From: Symbiodinium kawagutii
Taxonomy: Eukaryota > Sar > Dinophyceae > Suessiales > Symbiodiniaceae
Direction of reading: 5' to 3'
Length of the DNA stretch: 64,000 nucleotides
NCBI GenBank assembly: GCA_009767595.1
Contig: VSDK01000567.1
Location: 311,224 to 375,223 of the forward strand
Shown: positions 44,810 to 56,409 of the stretch, piece by piece
Layout of the letters: each line of letters opens with the position of its first letter
Numbering within the stretch: the stretch's first letter is position 1
Notes under the pieces: generated by a model
Databases searched by the model: none
Seen by the model: the letters and a program-made list of their open reading frames with translations, nothing else
Told to the model about the DNA's origin: nothing
Translations under genes and position numbers: made by a program

Positions 44810-44913
44810 CGGGTGTTTCTCAAAATAGGGGTACCCCCATATCATTCATCGCCAGTCATTTTTTGTACTAAACCATCCATTTCTGACAGTTTCCTACTTT
44901 GAGAACTCCCAGT
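44810..44913. repeat. Family B element
   Basis: CGGGTGTTTCTCAAAATAGGG to TTTCCTACTTTGAGAACTCC. Confidence 0.78.
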
Positions 44914-44919
44914 CATTTC

Positions 44920-45755
44920 TGACCATTCTTGACAACTGGTGCGCGTGTGTATCATCACTGTCAATGCACATATACATATGTACATCTCTGTACATATCTA
45001 TTCATGTATTCTTATGCAAATTAATGTGTATATATATATATATATACTGTACTTATATGCACATTTATCAATTGAAAAATGAACCTATATCTACATGTGC
45101 AAAAAAACTGTGGAACAATACAGTCGTCGATGCAACCAACAACCAACCGACAATCAATCTTAACCAAACATCATTAAAACTAATGAACTGGTGAACCTTC
45201 TTGTTTGTTTGCCCCTCATTCTTCTCCAAGACTACCCATTCTGATACCCGACAACTCCAGCTAAATGCCGGAGTCGATTTGTTGTCAGCTACAAATCTGT
45301 TGTATTATCAACTGACCAACTGCACTTTGCACTACAATGACCAACAAATAATACACCAATAATGGTCGATAATCTATCTTCAGGTATATTACTTCATACT
45401 GTGTATTATCTGTTGGTCAGTTCTGGGCATCCCCGATGGTTGTAACAGTGATCACTGGGTATCCACGATTGTGAATTCACACATGTGCGGCGCGATAACT
45501 AATTGAAACAAAACATCAAAACACTAGAGCATTCAAACCATGCCGTTTGGTTCTTGGAACCATAAAGGATACATATACATTTAAAAAATATGCATAACAA
45601 AACAAGTATCACCGTTGAAAAAAACATCAACCGGCATGACAGAATATGATCAATAGTAGGTAGAATGCTTATCAGTATAAATACTCATTGTAAGAAAAAT
45701 GGTCAATAGCTGTAACGTAAAACTAATAGCTAATACTATCAGTATTTACTTCAAA
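44920..45755. other. Intron sequence
   Basis: No coding island. The phase between 46239-46322 and 43853-43969 may require an exon in this interval. Confidence 0.4.
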
Positions 45756-45759
45756 TACA

Positions 45760-45869
45760 AATAGTGGTTTCTCAAAGTAAAGATCCGAAAAAATGGTTGG
45801 TTTATTACTGTAAACACTTAATCTTGGATGACTGGAAGTGTTCCCTATTTCGAGAAACACCCCAAGAGC
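45760..45869. repeat. Family B element
   Basis: ATAGTGGTTTCTCAAAGTAA to TTCCCTATTTCGAGAAACACC. Confidence 0.78.
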
Positions 45870-46238
45870 CATCTTAAACCCAACGATAAATAGCTATAAC
45901 ATAAATACATATAACAAACAATGCTATTTCAATCAGTACTTCAAATCCACATAGTCATTCTAAGAAACTAATGTTTTCCCTATTCTTGTTGGTGATTGTA
46001 CCCATTTGGTTGGTGAATTCCCTATTATTGTTGGTTATTTTCCCCTAGTATTAACCAACAATAATTGGGAATGATTGTTGTATAGCCATAATTTTCCAAC
46101 TAATAATAACCGATATTACCCACTATCAAATTCACTATTGTGCTTGGTGAAGTCCCCTACTATAGCCATTATCCCCTAGTATTCACCACTAACGGCTACC
46201 AGAAACCAACGAACCTGCTGCCCTGGGGGCCCCGGGAC

Positions 46239-46322
46239 CTCGCGACGCGAAAACGCCGGGAAGTCGCGCGCCTTCTGCAAGGGCACGCAAGGCCACGACG
46301 GCCTGAGGCCGGCATTTTGGGT
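46239..46322 (-). CDS. Internal exon, frame ambiguous
   Basis: 84 nt. A strong acceptor (GGTTCATCCCCTTCCCAG), donor GCGAG|GTCCCG. Entry 0/exit 0 reads TQNAGLRPSWPCVPLQKARD with 82% G/C third positions; entry 2/exit 1 reads an Ala/Leu-rich helix and would fit the next exon better. I cannot decide. Confidence 0.45.
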
Positions 46323-46329
46323 CTGGGAA

Positions 46330-46960
46330 GGGGATGAACCGATGGTGAATGGTGGGTGAATGGTGGGTTGATGGTGGGTTAATGCTGGTGAATTTGGTGG
46401 TCAAGTGATGGCTAATCATAGTTAATCTAGTGGTTAAGTGATGGTCAATGATGGTGAATTGATGGTGAATTCACCTGGGAATCAATGATGGTTAACCATA
46501 TGATTTGGTTGATCATGGTGAATTTGGTAAATTGATTCCCAAATGGTTCAATAGTAATTAATCATCATGATGAACCAATGAACCATCGTTAAGCATATGA
46601 ATTAACCATCTGGGAACCATTCAATAGTAAGGATTAATTCATATGGTTAATGATGGTTGGTTAATTCATATACTTAATGATGGCTTGTTGATGGCTACTG
46701 ATGATGATTGATGTTTGATCTAATTGTTTATAAATTACACACCCACATTTGGGATAGATCACCAGCTATTTAAGGTAAACTGGGGGAGCGTATGAAATTG
46801 ATCTGCCACTAAGCATTAATTGATAGCAAGCTTCTTGGAATGTGGCTGTCAATGGTGCTAGATAAAGCTTAATGATGGTTCATAGTGGGCAATGATGGTT
46901 CAAAATAGTGGGTATTTAATCATGTTGGTCATCATGTTCACGTTGGGAAGCTGTGGTTAT
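46330..46960. repeat. GATGGTGAATGGTGGG/GGTTAATG tract
   Basis: G/T-rich imperfect words immediately behind the acceptor of 46239-46322, then AT-rich sequence. Confidence 0.6.
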
Positions 46961-47091
46961 CAGAAATCCGCGAAAGAAAGTGCTAAAACCAGTCCTATCA
47001 GGTCGGAAATTCACCTGCAAGCCGAAAAGTCATCAACCCAAACAGTTTGTCGATAAGCATAGCTTCTGGCAGGATATGGACTATGACTCAC

Positions 47092-47178
47092 TACCAAATC
47101 GATGTTTCCACACACCCTAAGGATGGTGTCACCACCAAACCAGTTAGGGAAGCACTCAGTCATTCTCCAAAGCCATCC
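47092..47178 (-). CDS. Internal exon, Trp/Cys-containing
   Basis: 87 nt, entry 0, exit 0. Acceptor CTTATCTTCCAACTGTGCAG and donor GGTA|GTGAGTC, both strong. It reads GWLWRMTECFPNWFGGDTIL. GC content is lower than in most exons here. Confidence 0.5.
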
Positions 47179-47389
47179 CTGCACAGTTGGAAGATAAGCA
47201 AAGGATAGGAATCGGAACCCGAAAAAAACAGCAAAAAGCACGTTTCAATTGTCATAGTAACATGGGTGACATACCTCAGGAACCACAAAGAACATCCCAA
47301 AACCAATAATTGGTGTGACTTTTGTCATGCTTCGTCCAGAAATGGGTTCGGCTTCCCCAAAGCCGCAAAGGCCCACTGCCAGCGATCAC

Positions 47390-47484
47390 AGCGGTTGCTA
47401 TGGCCCTGGACGACCCCAGATCAACACCAAGCCAATCGATGAAGCGCGCAGCGCCCCTATGGAGGCCACCGATGAACCAGTCAT
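47390..47484 (-). CDS. Internal exon, unknown protein
   Basis: 95 nt, entry 2, exit 0 with donor CGCT|GTGATC. Acceptor GTGTGGCCGTTCAG. It reads DWFIGGLHRGAARFIDWLGV and stays open about 24 codons further. A family A element ends about 50 nt before the acceptor. Confidence 0.5.
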
Positions 47485-47529
47485 CTGAACGGCCACACTG
47501 TGGACCATCTTTAGCCGTTGCTCAACGAC

Positions 47530-47648
47530 ACATGGCTACGGGTCAAGCAGTTAACCAACCGATGCTGGTGGATAATACCAACCAACTATAAGGAAATCAA
47601 TGGTCAATGGTGGGGAACCAGGGGTACGGGGTTTTGACCCACAGCCAC
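47530..47648. repeat. Family A element
   Basis: CATGGCTACGGGTCAAGCAG to GGTTTTGACCCACAGCCACAT, full length. Confidence 0.84.
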
Positions 47649-47659
47649 ATCAATGCACC

Positions 47660-48190
47660 AGTACCCATATCATCTATGCAGTATCACCCATTGCCAAGGA
47701 TGATTGTTTATCTTGGATCAGTTAATGTGAGCCATGGCTGTTCTTTCTTCAACACACAATGATCAACCAGCAATCTTTGTTGGTTTGTCAACCATCTTGA
47801 TCCACTATGTATTCAGAAGTCTTGACCATGATCCAGCAGCCTCGTGAATTGCGAATATGTGTGGATATCATCAGAAATAACAATTAACCATAGTGTTTAC
47901 CGTTCTTTTCAAAGTCTGTGAGATATTCATTATTAATGCCGAGGATCAGCCATTCTTATCAATAAACAACCGCTAATCACCAGAACCAACTCACCATCAT
48001 GAAGAAAAGTCATTGCTAGCCATCAATTACTAACCATTCACAAGCAACGTAGTTCACTAGTAGTTCAACTCACAATTCTTGCTGCAGTTGCCCCCGTTAA
48101 CATCCATTGACCGCAAGCCAACCCCCTACAAAGCCACCATTTTGTACGGTTTTCCCTACGAAAAACCCATCTTTCTCGGCTCATCCCGTG
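47660..48190. other. Intron sequence
   Basis: No feature supported. Confidence 0.4.
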
Positions 48191-48200
48191 ACAACTGCAC

Positions 48201-48276
48201 CCATGTGCCGAGGCGCCTCCGTCACAAGAGCGCGGCGCGGCTCCCCCGGATGCCGGGCAGCGGAACAGAGGACGGC
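48201..48276 (-). CDS. Internal exon, unknown protein
   Basis: 76 nt, entry 0, exit 1. Acceptor CACTGCGAAACCAAG preceded by CTGCTGCA, donor CATGG|GTGCAG. It reads AVLCSAARHPGEPRRALVTE. Confidence 0.5.
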
Positions 48277-48369
48277 CTTGGTTTCGCAGTGCAGCAGGGA
48301 CCGAGTTGATGGGTACAACTGGATGTGCAACTGGGGCTATGACCATGGCTAGGGAAGCTGAAGTAACCC

Positions 48370-49490
48370 CGTTACCAAACGCCCTGTAAGGTAGCTGTGA
48401 CCCTGGTTACTTGGTTGTGGAGCTGGTTAGTTACGCCTTAGAAGGTAGCTGAACTAAGCCTGTTACGAAAGTATGGGGAATTGTGACCGCTTTGTGGGGG
48501 TGCACATCCAAGCAGGGTGTAGTGTATGTCATATGGAAACTATTCTAAACATAGATCTACATAGAATCTTAAAGATAGAAGCTACAATTTATGATATTCT
48601 GTCTAGAATGTATGATATTCAATATATGCATACAATAATGCACAAACAACAACCATGATTATGTATATTCTAATGTATCTATATATATATATAAAAATGG
48701 GTTTGTCCATAAATGGTGGTACCCCAACAGTATACACATAGATACAGCAGTCACAAAGATGTGAAGATAGATGGGGGCGTCCATTTATGGTAGCACTTCC
48801 AAAAAGATCCTTTTGTTGTAGATTCTATGGTTGACTGTGCTTATGTCTGGTTTTGTATCGGTGCGATGAAAGAGGAAAACATATCGATAATCAAGGTTGA
48901 CACTAGCATTGATATGGCTAATCAAGCGTTCATAATGATTGACATCTCTGATCAAGATTTTCCTCTGGGAAACCCCGGAAGTAAGCATTCACTTTTTATA
49001 GACGGTTTACCTATCGGACAAGGTGATTGAGAATGCTTGCGAAGCGGTTCCCTCAATTGTCAAATTTGTTGATCAATACGCCATTTGGATATCCTTGTTT
49101 TGCCAGACATCGGTCTGTGATCTCAGGTTCATATCTATGTGTATGTGAATGTCTAGACATATCATACATTTGAATACTCAAAAGATGTGTGTGCATGAAA
49201 AAATATGCTCATTACATGCATAGAGGTACAAATGTTGATCTACCACAGTTTGCCTCACCGGGCGGTCGCATTTTGTAGAACACCATCTACACTTTTACCC
49301 GCTGATAAACCATGTTTTAAAAACAAATCATAGTATTCCACGTTGGTTTGGTTGCGCTATGGCTGTGGCTGTGGCAAAACAACAACTGTGCAGCGGTCAG
49401 CCAACAGTAAGAGTGGACAAGGAATGTACCCACCGCATGATAAATTGACCATGATTCTGCACGTTGTTATGTTCCAAGCGGAACAAAAAA
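48370..49490. other. Intron sequence
   Basis: Unfeatured apart from short TATATA runs; no full-length palindromic element recognised. Confidence 0.4.
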
Positions 49491-49500
49491 AACAACTCAC

Positions 49501-49599
49501 GGGGCAGCAGCGATCTTCAAGTGGCATCAGTATTTGGCTGAGATACTCATGAACATTACTCCTGATGGGGATCTGCTCTGCCAATCCAGCTTTGCTGTG
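49501..49599 (-). CDS. Internal exon, unknown protein
   Basis: 99 nt, entry 0, exit 0. The donor CCCC|GTGAGT is consensus. It reads AEQIPIRSNVHEYLSQILMP. The acceptor is GATGCACCAG; the frame continues to the right, so another acceptor is possible. The exit agrees with 48201-48276. Confidence 0.5.
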
Positions 49600-49619
49600 C
49601 TGGTGCATCCTTTCTTTAA

Positions 49620-50640
49620 CTTCAAATGGGGACAATTTGTCGCACACCAAGAGTGTTGGCATTATGGTGTGTTAAAGCCACCCTGATTGTTCTTCCAGAC
49701 GGAGTTTTCTCTTGCTCTCAAGCATTCAGGGATAGAAGTTTCCCTCCAGAACCGGTGAAGCTTGAAGGAGATACAGTGAAACATACATTGGTTCCTGCAT
49801 TGGAGTACCTCCAAGTTGGCTGTTTCCTATCTTTTGGGGGTGGGGAGGTGCCCTAGGCAAACCAACAAGTTTCACTACCATTTATGGATATCTGATGTCC
49901 CCACTAGTTCATGGTCTCAAACAAGGTAGCTGAAGCGTGACTCGCCATATTCAGCTGTCGTTGGTGAGAGGTGATACCCAAGTTGGATGTCACATCCTGG
50001 GTGGCCACGGGAACCCACCAGTAAGCTTAATGAGGTGCCATCACCTCCCAACGAAAACACCCACATGCTGTGTACTTCCGATAGGCTGATGGCATGTCTT
50101 CCGCTAAATATCCCTACTTGCTGACTTACAGCCCTCGTTCATAGCTATCCTTTCTGCTTCCAGTCGGAATCAGGCTCCCAAACGCCAAGATGGGGCAAAA
50201 GCCTGGAAAGTTGTGGGAATCACACTGGCAAGCAAAGATGGCGGATCATTTGCAAGCTGGATGGTCCTCCAAAAGTGCCCAATAAATCCCCATTGATAGT
50301 AAATCAGCCATGAACGACCCCATAGAATGCCATAGAGCCACAAACGTACATTCGTTTCTACTAGGTGTCACAATTAGTCAGTTGGTTTTGCTGTCATAAA
50401 AGAGTTGGGCGTGTGAACCATGTTTGCGACGGAAAAGACGGAATAAAAACAACAATAGAATAACAGGCGTACATCTGCAATGAACCATCCCCCAGCTGAA
50501 CCATTTCAACTTTCTGTAAGTAGTTACATTGACTGTAAGTAGTTACAGCATAAACCAGTTGAATATAGCCAGTTTCGCTATAACCAGTTGAACCAAATAT
50601 TGAACAGTTACTGTAAGTAGTTTACAGCATAAACATGCAC
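49620..50640. other. Intron sequence, plus-strand open frame ambiguous
   Basis: A 77-codon plus frame at 49626-49856 (FRDRSFPPEPVKLEGDTVKH) looks protein-like, but no splice context was found; possibly chance or a decayed copy. Confidence 0.3.
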
Positions 50641-50659
50641 CAGGGAACGGAAGCCAGTC

Positions 50660-50892
50660 TCATTCACGCAGCATCAATGCGTTCCAACGTCTGGTACGAC
50701 GATCATTCGCGAACCAGGGTCCACTGGATCCCAAACTATGGGGGGCTCCGCACACATATGACACGAACAATTGCGAGTACAAAGCCCTCCATAGACAAAC
50801 AACCCCTTGGGCTATTCTATCTATTTCGAGTCTGTGAGAAACCGCTTGAGTGGACAATGACTCCTTGGCGGATGTTACAAATATGTCCATGT
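50660..50892 (-). CDS. Possible long internal exon, boundary unresolved
   Basis: An open frame of 77 codons starts one base after a CAACAAG acceptor (entry 1, matching exit 2 of 51665-51732) and reads HMDIFVTSAKESLSTQAVSH. No convincing donor was found, and the opposite strand is also open here. It may be chance. Confidence 0.25.
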
Positions 50893-51106
50893 GGCTTGTT
50901 GATTGTTGAAGTGCTCTATGTTTTCCGTGTGTGCTTTAAATAAATACCTTCGACCCCTGGCTGAATCTTCAACTGAAGTCTTGGGACAAGAGCTTTTCCT
51001 TGGCCACAAAGGACATGGCCGGACCCGGCCTTACCTCAGCATCAGATTCATAGATGATACTGTATTGAAGAATTGTGACCATCTTAACAGGGAAACCATG
51101 TGCAGC

Positions 51107-51159
<53 letters not shown>

Positions 51160-51214
51160 GGAGGATGATGATGATGATGATGATGAGGAGGGTCATGATG
51201 ATGATAATGATAAT
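51107..51214. repeat. (GAT)n microsatellite
   Basis: Mostly GAT with GAG interruptions. Confidence 0.95.
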
Positions 51215-51409
51215 AACATCAGCAATATCGCCTTGCCAAACCAAAAATGTGATATGATCATCCTTGTGTCTTCATATTCACCAGTCCTAAGAATCATGCT
51301 TGATCCTTCGGGCGGGGTGGGTTGCCATTTTAATGGAAAACGGGATAGCTCCTATCAATCAAGCAGGGGTTTAGTCATCACCCGGATTCTATTGCTTATT
51401 GATGATTAA

Positions 51410-51610
51410 TAGAACCAACATGGGGTTAATAGAATCACCTGGTTATCGATCATTAATAACCAAATAATTAATCAGTCGGGTTTATTCATCACCTGGTTAT
51501 TTTTCATTCTTAATTTAATGGTTGATGATGAATAATAACCAATAACCAATCATGCATCACCTGGTTATTTCGATCATTAATAACCAATAATTAATCTAAT
51601 GATTGATAGA
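51410..51610. repeat. ACCTGGTTATTTATCATT repeats
   Basis: Three to four imperfect units of about 55 bp containing CATCACCTGGTTAT and AATAACCAATAATTAATC. Confidence 0.65.
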
Positions 51611-51664
51611 ATCAGTTGGCTTTGCTGGTTGATATTCACAACGGCAGCACAGCAACGGCATCAC

Positions 51665-51732
51665 TCCCGCGGCGTGAAACGCATCGCACGGAACGCAGCA
51701 GTCGCCTCTGCACCGGATTCACGCAGCCATTC
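51665..51732 (-). CDS. Internal exon, unknown protein
   Basis: 68 nt, entry 0, exit 2. Acceptor TTGCCACGGACTGCGCCCAG, donor CGGGA|GTGATG. It reads EWLRESGAEATAAFRAMRFT, an acidic amphipathic helix. Confidence 0.55.
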
Positions 51733-51879
51733 CTGGGCGCAGTCCGTGGCAAAGGTGGTGGGCACAGGGTTGGCACCCCCTGGGGGTGGAGTGAAACATG
51801 GCGCTGACGCGGTGCTCAGCACGACCCATGGTGGTGTGTTACACGGCCATGGGCAGCTCAATGTAGGATACAAAATTTA

Positions 51880-52310
51880 TAAACTGCAAAAAAAAAGTAT
51901 GATTAGAAGATATTAGAACCAAAACATGTCAAAATGTAGGATGAAAACACATTCTGGTTGGCGGATGAACCGATATGCTTGTCAACCACAACAACCATTT
52001 GCTAATACATGAAGGAAAAAAGTGTTCAATGCATGATTAGAACCTAGAACCCTGTGTTGCATGAAACTCTCAAATGCAAAGTGTGCTTAGGCGAACCAAG
52101 CTTCGTCTTGCCTCCGGAAGGTTTTGGAGTGCTCTTGTCTAAAATGCGTCATTGCAACCGCTGGCAAAATGTGTGAATGGAAACATGGAATACTGATCCG
52201 TTGTCTCGGCAAGACTGTCCTGCGTTTCAGTAAGCTTTTTGTAGATTCATGATAATTGAGCCTTTGTCTCAAGCCGGCCATCCTTCGATTTCGCCGGCTT
52301 TAAAAGACAT
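51880..52310. other. Intron sequence
   Basis: No element or exon accepted. Confidence 0.4.
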
Positions 52311-52317
52311 CTTCCGC

Positions 52318-52526
52318 CCCTGGTTCCCCATCATTAACCATTGTTTTCCCTATGAAATTGTTGGTGAACTTATCCCCCATGAAATTGGTTGGTTAACTGC
52401 TTGATCCATAGCCATATCTAGCTGGGCTCCACTGTAATTGTTTGTTATCATCCCCTATTTATCAACCATTAACCAGCTAGTTAACCATGGTTGTTGGTTG
52501 ATTAACTGCTTGATCCATAGCCACAT
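52318..52526. repeat. Two adjacent family A copies
   Basis: CCCCTGGTTCCCCATCATTA to TTGATCCATAGCCAT, then a second partial copy ending CTTGATCCATAGCCACAT, 14 nt from the donor of 52540-52613. Confidence 0.78.
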
Positions 52527-52539
52527 CTCTGTGTCTCAC

Positions 52540-52613
52540 GTCTTGCCCACTGAGGCGCCGACAAAGACGCCTTCTGCGAAGGCCGAAGCAAATCCACTTG
52601 CGCAGGCCAAAGC
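52540..52613 (-). CDS. Internal exon, Arg-rich
   Basis: 74 nt, entry 2, exit 0. Donor AAGAC|GTGAGA is strong; acceptor GGTGGCCCCAAG is moderate. It reads FGLRKWICFGLRRRRLCRRL in the phase set by its neighbours. Another frame ends in GASVGKT, P-loop-like, but it does not join in phase. Confidence 0.5.
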
Positions 52614-52649
52614 CTTGGGGCCACCACGGGTCGCATGAGGTGAACCAAT

Positions 52650-52982
52650 GGTGATGGGTCAAGGCTTTAACCAACCAATAATATCTGGTTCATGGTTAGT
52701 CATATGGGATAATGAGTAACCATACTAGGGGATATGAAAACTATATTTGGCTATTGGTCAATATCAACCAGCCAACAAGAATGGTCAACTAGTACAACTA
52801 GCTGGTTAATGGTTGATACTAGGGGATGATAAGCAACGGATGTATACCACCTAGATATGGCTATGGGTCAATATTGACCAACCAATTTTCAAGGGATAAT
52901 GACCATCAATTTCATTGGGAAAACAGCCTGGTTAATGATCGGGGAACCAGGGGAACTAAGGGTGAACTGACCCACAGCCAGC
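52650..52982. repeat. Family A partial copies and one full copy
   Basis: TGATGGGTCAAGGCTTTAACC at 52651 (partial), a diverged copy at 52746-52815, and a full copy at 52855-52982 (ATATGGCTATGGGTCAATATT to GAACTGACCCACAGCC). Confidence 0.75.
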
Positions 52983-53088
52983 TGGGTCAATATCAACCAA
53001 CCAAGACATGAGTAGGTGAACATCCGAACAGTTGCAAGTTGCAAGACTTTGGTCATTTATGTTTTATGTTGAGTATGTTTGCACTGTA

Positions 53089-53190
53089 ACCTGGTGATTG
53101 AACCACTCCAACATGAAAAATATGCTCCTTGATCAACCATCCCATCAGTCATTGGGGATTATGAAAAATGTTTTTAGAACCAACCAATTA
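53089..53190. repeat. Family C element, diverged
   Basis: CCTGGTGATTGAACCACTCC to ATGTTTTTAGAACCAACCAAT. Confidence 0.65.
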
Positions 53191-53194
53191 GATG

Positions 53195-53825
53195 TGTTTG
53201 GTACAAATGCCAACAGTTCCTGATGCATTTTCTTCATCAACGACATCACTACCAGTAACAATTTCAGGACTTGGAAAACTCAGCAGTCTGTCTGTCCATT
53301 GTGCGCAGTCGCTTTCACTGGTTGGCTTTTCCACAATTGTTTACTTGGCATATTCATGTTCCTGTTTCTTAGAACCTATTTATTCCCGAAGGGTGGAGGG
53401 GGCCCACATCACTATCAACGCATCCAAGCTTAAGTGTCAATCATTATTAAACCTCATCAACCAGTACTGACCAAACTGAACCACGAATCAACCAATATTT
53501 GCCATCATTGATGAGCCCGATGTAACCACCAAACCTGTAGGATACCCACTTACAACCGCCCAATTGGTCAACTTCTCCAACTGCCAGCCGCTCCAAAGAG
53601 AACCATCGCTGTTGATGAGAAGTTGATGACCCTTTGTATTGCTAAACCTGTGAAACCAAAGGATTAAACTGCTCACGAGAAAGCATTATCACACGTATTT
53701 TTGGCCGGCGCTGGTCAGAACCCGTTGACCATGTGTGAAACCAAAAGATGATTCCTGGTTTGTTTGATATAAGTCGATTGTTAGTGGTTAGTGAGTTGAT
53801 TAAGTCGTAGTAAGGGGCCCCTAAG
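53195..53825. other. Intron sequence
   Basis: A chance-length plus frame at 53192-53470. No exon accepted. Confidence 0.4.
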
Positions 53826-53832
53826 CACTCAC

Positions 53833-53853
53833 CACCAACAAAAACCAGGGCCC
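53833..53853 (-). CDS. Candidate 21-nt microexon
   Basis: 21 nt, entry 2, exit 1. A very strong acceptor (GGCCTGTCCCCCACTGGCAG) and donor GGTG|GTGAGTGC enclose seven codons including the shared one (RALVFVG). Omitting it would also keep phase, so its use is uncertain. Confidence 0.4.
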
Positions 53854-54150
53854 CTGCCAGTGGGGGACAGGCCAAGGAAACTAATTCGGAAATGGTTGAT
53901 GTTTCACTCCTCTCCTGAAGGACCACAACCACCAATAGCCATTATCAGCCATTAACAAATGCAGAATCACACGTTTAAACATCAACAAACCACAACTAAC
54001 ATATAATTCATAAAAAAACATCATCAATAGCCACCATGAACCATTAACAAAACATAATACATCCACACAATACATATATTAGAACCTTTGAAATACCATG
54101 AAATATGATAACATTGATAACCAACAATCATCTATTCAAACCATTCATTA

Positions 54151-54258
54151 ATATGGTGGTTTCTCAAAATAGGGGTACCCCTAGATCATCCTATATTAAC
54201 AATTCATAGCAATAAACCAACCGTTTTTTGGGTTCCCTATTTTGAGAAACCACCATAT
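54151..54258. repeat. Family B element, textbook copy
   Basis: 108 bp, ATATGGTGGTTTCTCAAAAT to CCCTATTTTGAGAAACCACC plus ATAT, with perfect terminal inverted repeats over about 24 bp. In the intron after the donor of 54313-54406. Confidence 0.9.
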
Positions 54259-54312
54259 CCCATGACAATACCTCTGTTCTTGATTCGCGCCCTTGCCGAG
54301 GCCCCTACTCAC

Positions 54313-54406
54313 TGAGCTCTGCGAGACGGGGCAACAAATGTCGCATCATCTGCAGCAGGAGACTCCTTGGGATGCCGCCCGAGTCATGGTAGCGCCGGTA
54401 GGTTCG
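54313..54406 (-). CDS. Internal exon, Arg/Leu-rich helix
   Basis: 94 nt, entry 0, exit 1. Acceptor CCATGGCTTCCAG and an excellent donor CTCA|GTGAGTAG. It reads GIPRSLLLQMMRHLLPRLAE near its end. This is among the strongest evidence for minus-strand coding. Confidence 0.62.
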
Positions 54407-54696
54407 CTGGAAGCCATGGTCATGCCATGCCCTGGTGGAGGATGATCCAAATGATGGTCCAACATGCTGTTAGATGACCTTTTCTTGTGATTACAAGTGG
54501 CCAGTGTGTGAGAATTGAAGTGAAAATTACACGCAGATTTGAAGAGGTTCAGGCATGGGATGTTTGTCTTCTCATTCGTGTTCAAGTATTGCAGGATATT
54601 GGGGCTCAGACTTCCATGGTAGGTCAATAGGAAGATGGCTTCGGACCGAAGAAACACTGAAAAGCCATGAAAATCCGTAGTATTTGGAAGGGTTAC

Positions 54697-54735
54697 ATCC
54701 TCATCCGCTTTGAATGCTAGCTGCTGCATATTGGA
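54697..54735 (-). CDS. Short internal exon
   Basis: 39 nt, entry 0, exit 0. The acceptor TTCTTGTTATTTTGCGGAG directly follows a family C element that fills the preceding intron end. The donor is GAT|GTAACC. It reads SNMQQLAFKADED. Phase fits both neighbours. Confidence 0.45.
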
Positions 54736-54754
54736 CTCCGCAAAATAACAAGAA

Positions 54755-54854
54755 CTGGTTGGTGGTTTCAAACCCTATGAAACATATTAGTCAACCAGCC
54801 ATTTGTTAATGAGTACTATAGAAAATAAAAAATGTTTGGAACCACCAACCAGTT
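54755..54854. repeat. Family C element, textbook copy
   Basis: ACTGGTTGGTGGTTTCAAACC to TGTTTGGAACCACCAACCAG, about 100 bp; the left end is about 20 nt from the acceptor of 54697-54735. Confidence 0.88.
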
Positions 54855-54859
54855 GGCTG

Positions 54860-55580
54860 TTTAACCACTAGTGTTGGAGTTATCATCCCCTGTTATTAAT
54901 CAACCATCATTAACCTGGACTTAGGTGGGAACTCCTTGCTTCAGGTGGCTAAGTCTACCCAGCTGGCACACTCTGCAATGCGGGGGTATATTGACGACAG
55001 TGACCTGTCCGAGAGCTGCGCACCATTATTAACCACTATGAAGCCACCAACCAACCAAAGAATCCATTAGAGGTCCACTCTCTTCACACCCTCAAACCCT
55101 TCTGATTCTTTGACCTGACGATGACTTCCACCATTCATGGTCCGGCTATGCCAGCCACCCGCAGGTCAGCCATCGCCGCTGTGTCAAGCTATTGCTGACC
55201 TCCAAATGAAACAAGCACCATCAAAGTAGAGGTACACCCTCCCAACTTCAGAAATGCTGAAACTTTACAGGTACTACCCTCCCCACCTAAGAATGTTACC
55301 TGGTGATGTACAATGACTAGGTGCACCATGGCAGATCCATATTCACAAGCCCATGTTTGATGGTCACCGCTCGTGTGCCGGGAAACGGAAGTCGAGTGTA
55401 GCTGTACGGCTTGATCAACTACGAATTAGCATGATCCAGGAGTTGGCTAGAAGTGATTGTTAGTATTACTTGGTTGATAGTTATCATGAGCTATAACCAA
55501 CTACTTGATGTAGAAATTGTCTTATTAGCCATTATTAGTTGGTTGTTAGTCGGGTAATTATTACTTGGTATTACTTAAAT
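54860..55580. other. Intron sequence
   Basis: A mildly GC-rich patch at 55090-55220 has no phase-compatible exon. Confidence 0.4.
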
Positions 55581-55585
55581 TGGTG

Positions 55586-55693
55586 TTTTTTCTCAAGTCA
55601 TAAGGGTACCCCCAAATCATCCAGTCATTAATCATTTATAGTAATGAACCAAGCGCATTTTTTGGGCTCCCTATTTTGAGAAACCACCAAATG
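55586..55693. repeat. Family B element
   Basis: TTTTTTCTCAAGTCATAAGGG to CCCTATTTTGAGAAACCACC. Confidence 0.78.
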
Positions 55694-56009
55694 GATAAGA
55701 ACATGTGGTATTACTATATAGTTGATTATAGCTCATTATAATATCAATGTGGTTTGCAGGATTCAATGGTTTAGAAATACTTATTACTTGCTTGTTAGTT
55801 ATCATGAGCTATAGCCAACTATATCGTTGATATAGAAATTGTCTTATTAGCCATTATTCGTTGGTTGTTAGTTATGCGGCACGCTTAGTTGCTTATTAGC
55901 CATTCCAAGTTGATTCTCAGCCCTTATCAATTGGTTGCTAACCCTTATGACCCATGATTTCCATCAGCAGGTCATCATGGCTCTCATCAAGATGCTTCTC
56001 TCAACTTTA

Positions 56010-56116
56010 GTGGGTGGTTTCTCAAAATAGGGGACCCCCCATGATGGTTGGTTCACTACTATAAATGATTCACATTGGATGACCGGGGGGGTTCCCCTAT
56101 TTTGAGAAACCACCAG
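56010..56116. repeat. Family B element
   Basis: GGGTGGTTTCTCAAAATAGGG to CCCCTATTTTGAGAAACCACC. Confidence 0.86.
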
Positions 56117-56262
56117 TTGGTAATTTGTCGTCATCTTGACCAATCATTAAACTTAACCAATGATTGGTTAATGATTGGTTAATGATTGGTCATTAACCCT
56201 TCAGTAACCAATCATTGACCACTCAGTATCTTCCGCTGTTCTCCCCAAGCCTTGGGGAATAC

Positions 56263-56349
56263 CACTGGCTGGCCATGGCCGGCCGGGACTCCCCACTTCT
56301 GCTCTGGAGCTGGATCGGCTTGAATCACCAGCAGGTCATCGGCTTCCTC
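56263..56349 (-). CDS. Internal exon, unknown protein
   Basis: 87 nt, entry 0, exit 0. Acceptor GATTTGGCGCCAG, donor CAGTG|GTATTC. It reads EEADDLLVIQADPAPEQKWG. The frame stays open about 13 more codons past the donor, so a longer exon is possible. Confidence 0.55.
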
Positions 56350-56409
56350 CTGGCGCCAAATCACCACAGATGCGCGAAAGGTTGGTGGTTTATGGTTTTC
56401 ACTAATGGT

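Noticed and set aside
49626-49856. Protein-like plus-strand frame
   Set aside because: The minus exon 49501-49599 with a consensus GTGAGT donor lies next to it and no plus-strand splice sites were found; recorded as ambiguous only.
52540-52613. P-loop-like GASVGKT ending in one frame
   Set aside because: That frame fails the phase on both sides and lacks the spacing of a true Walker A motif.
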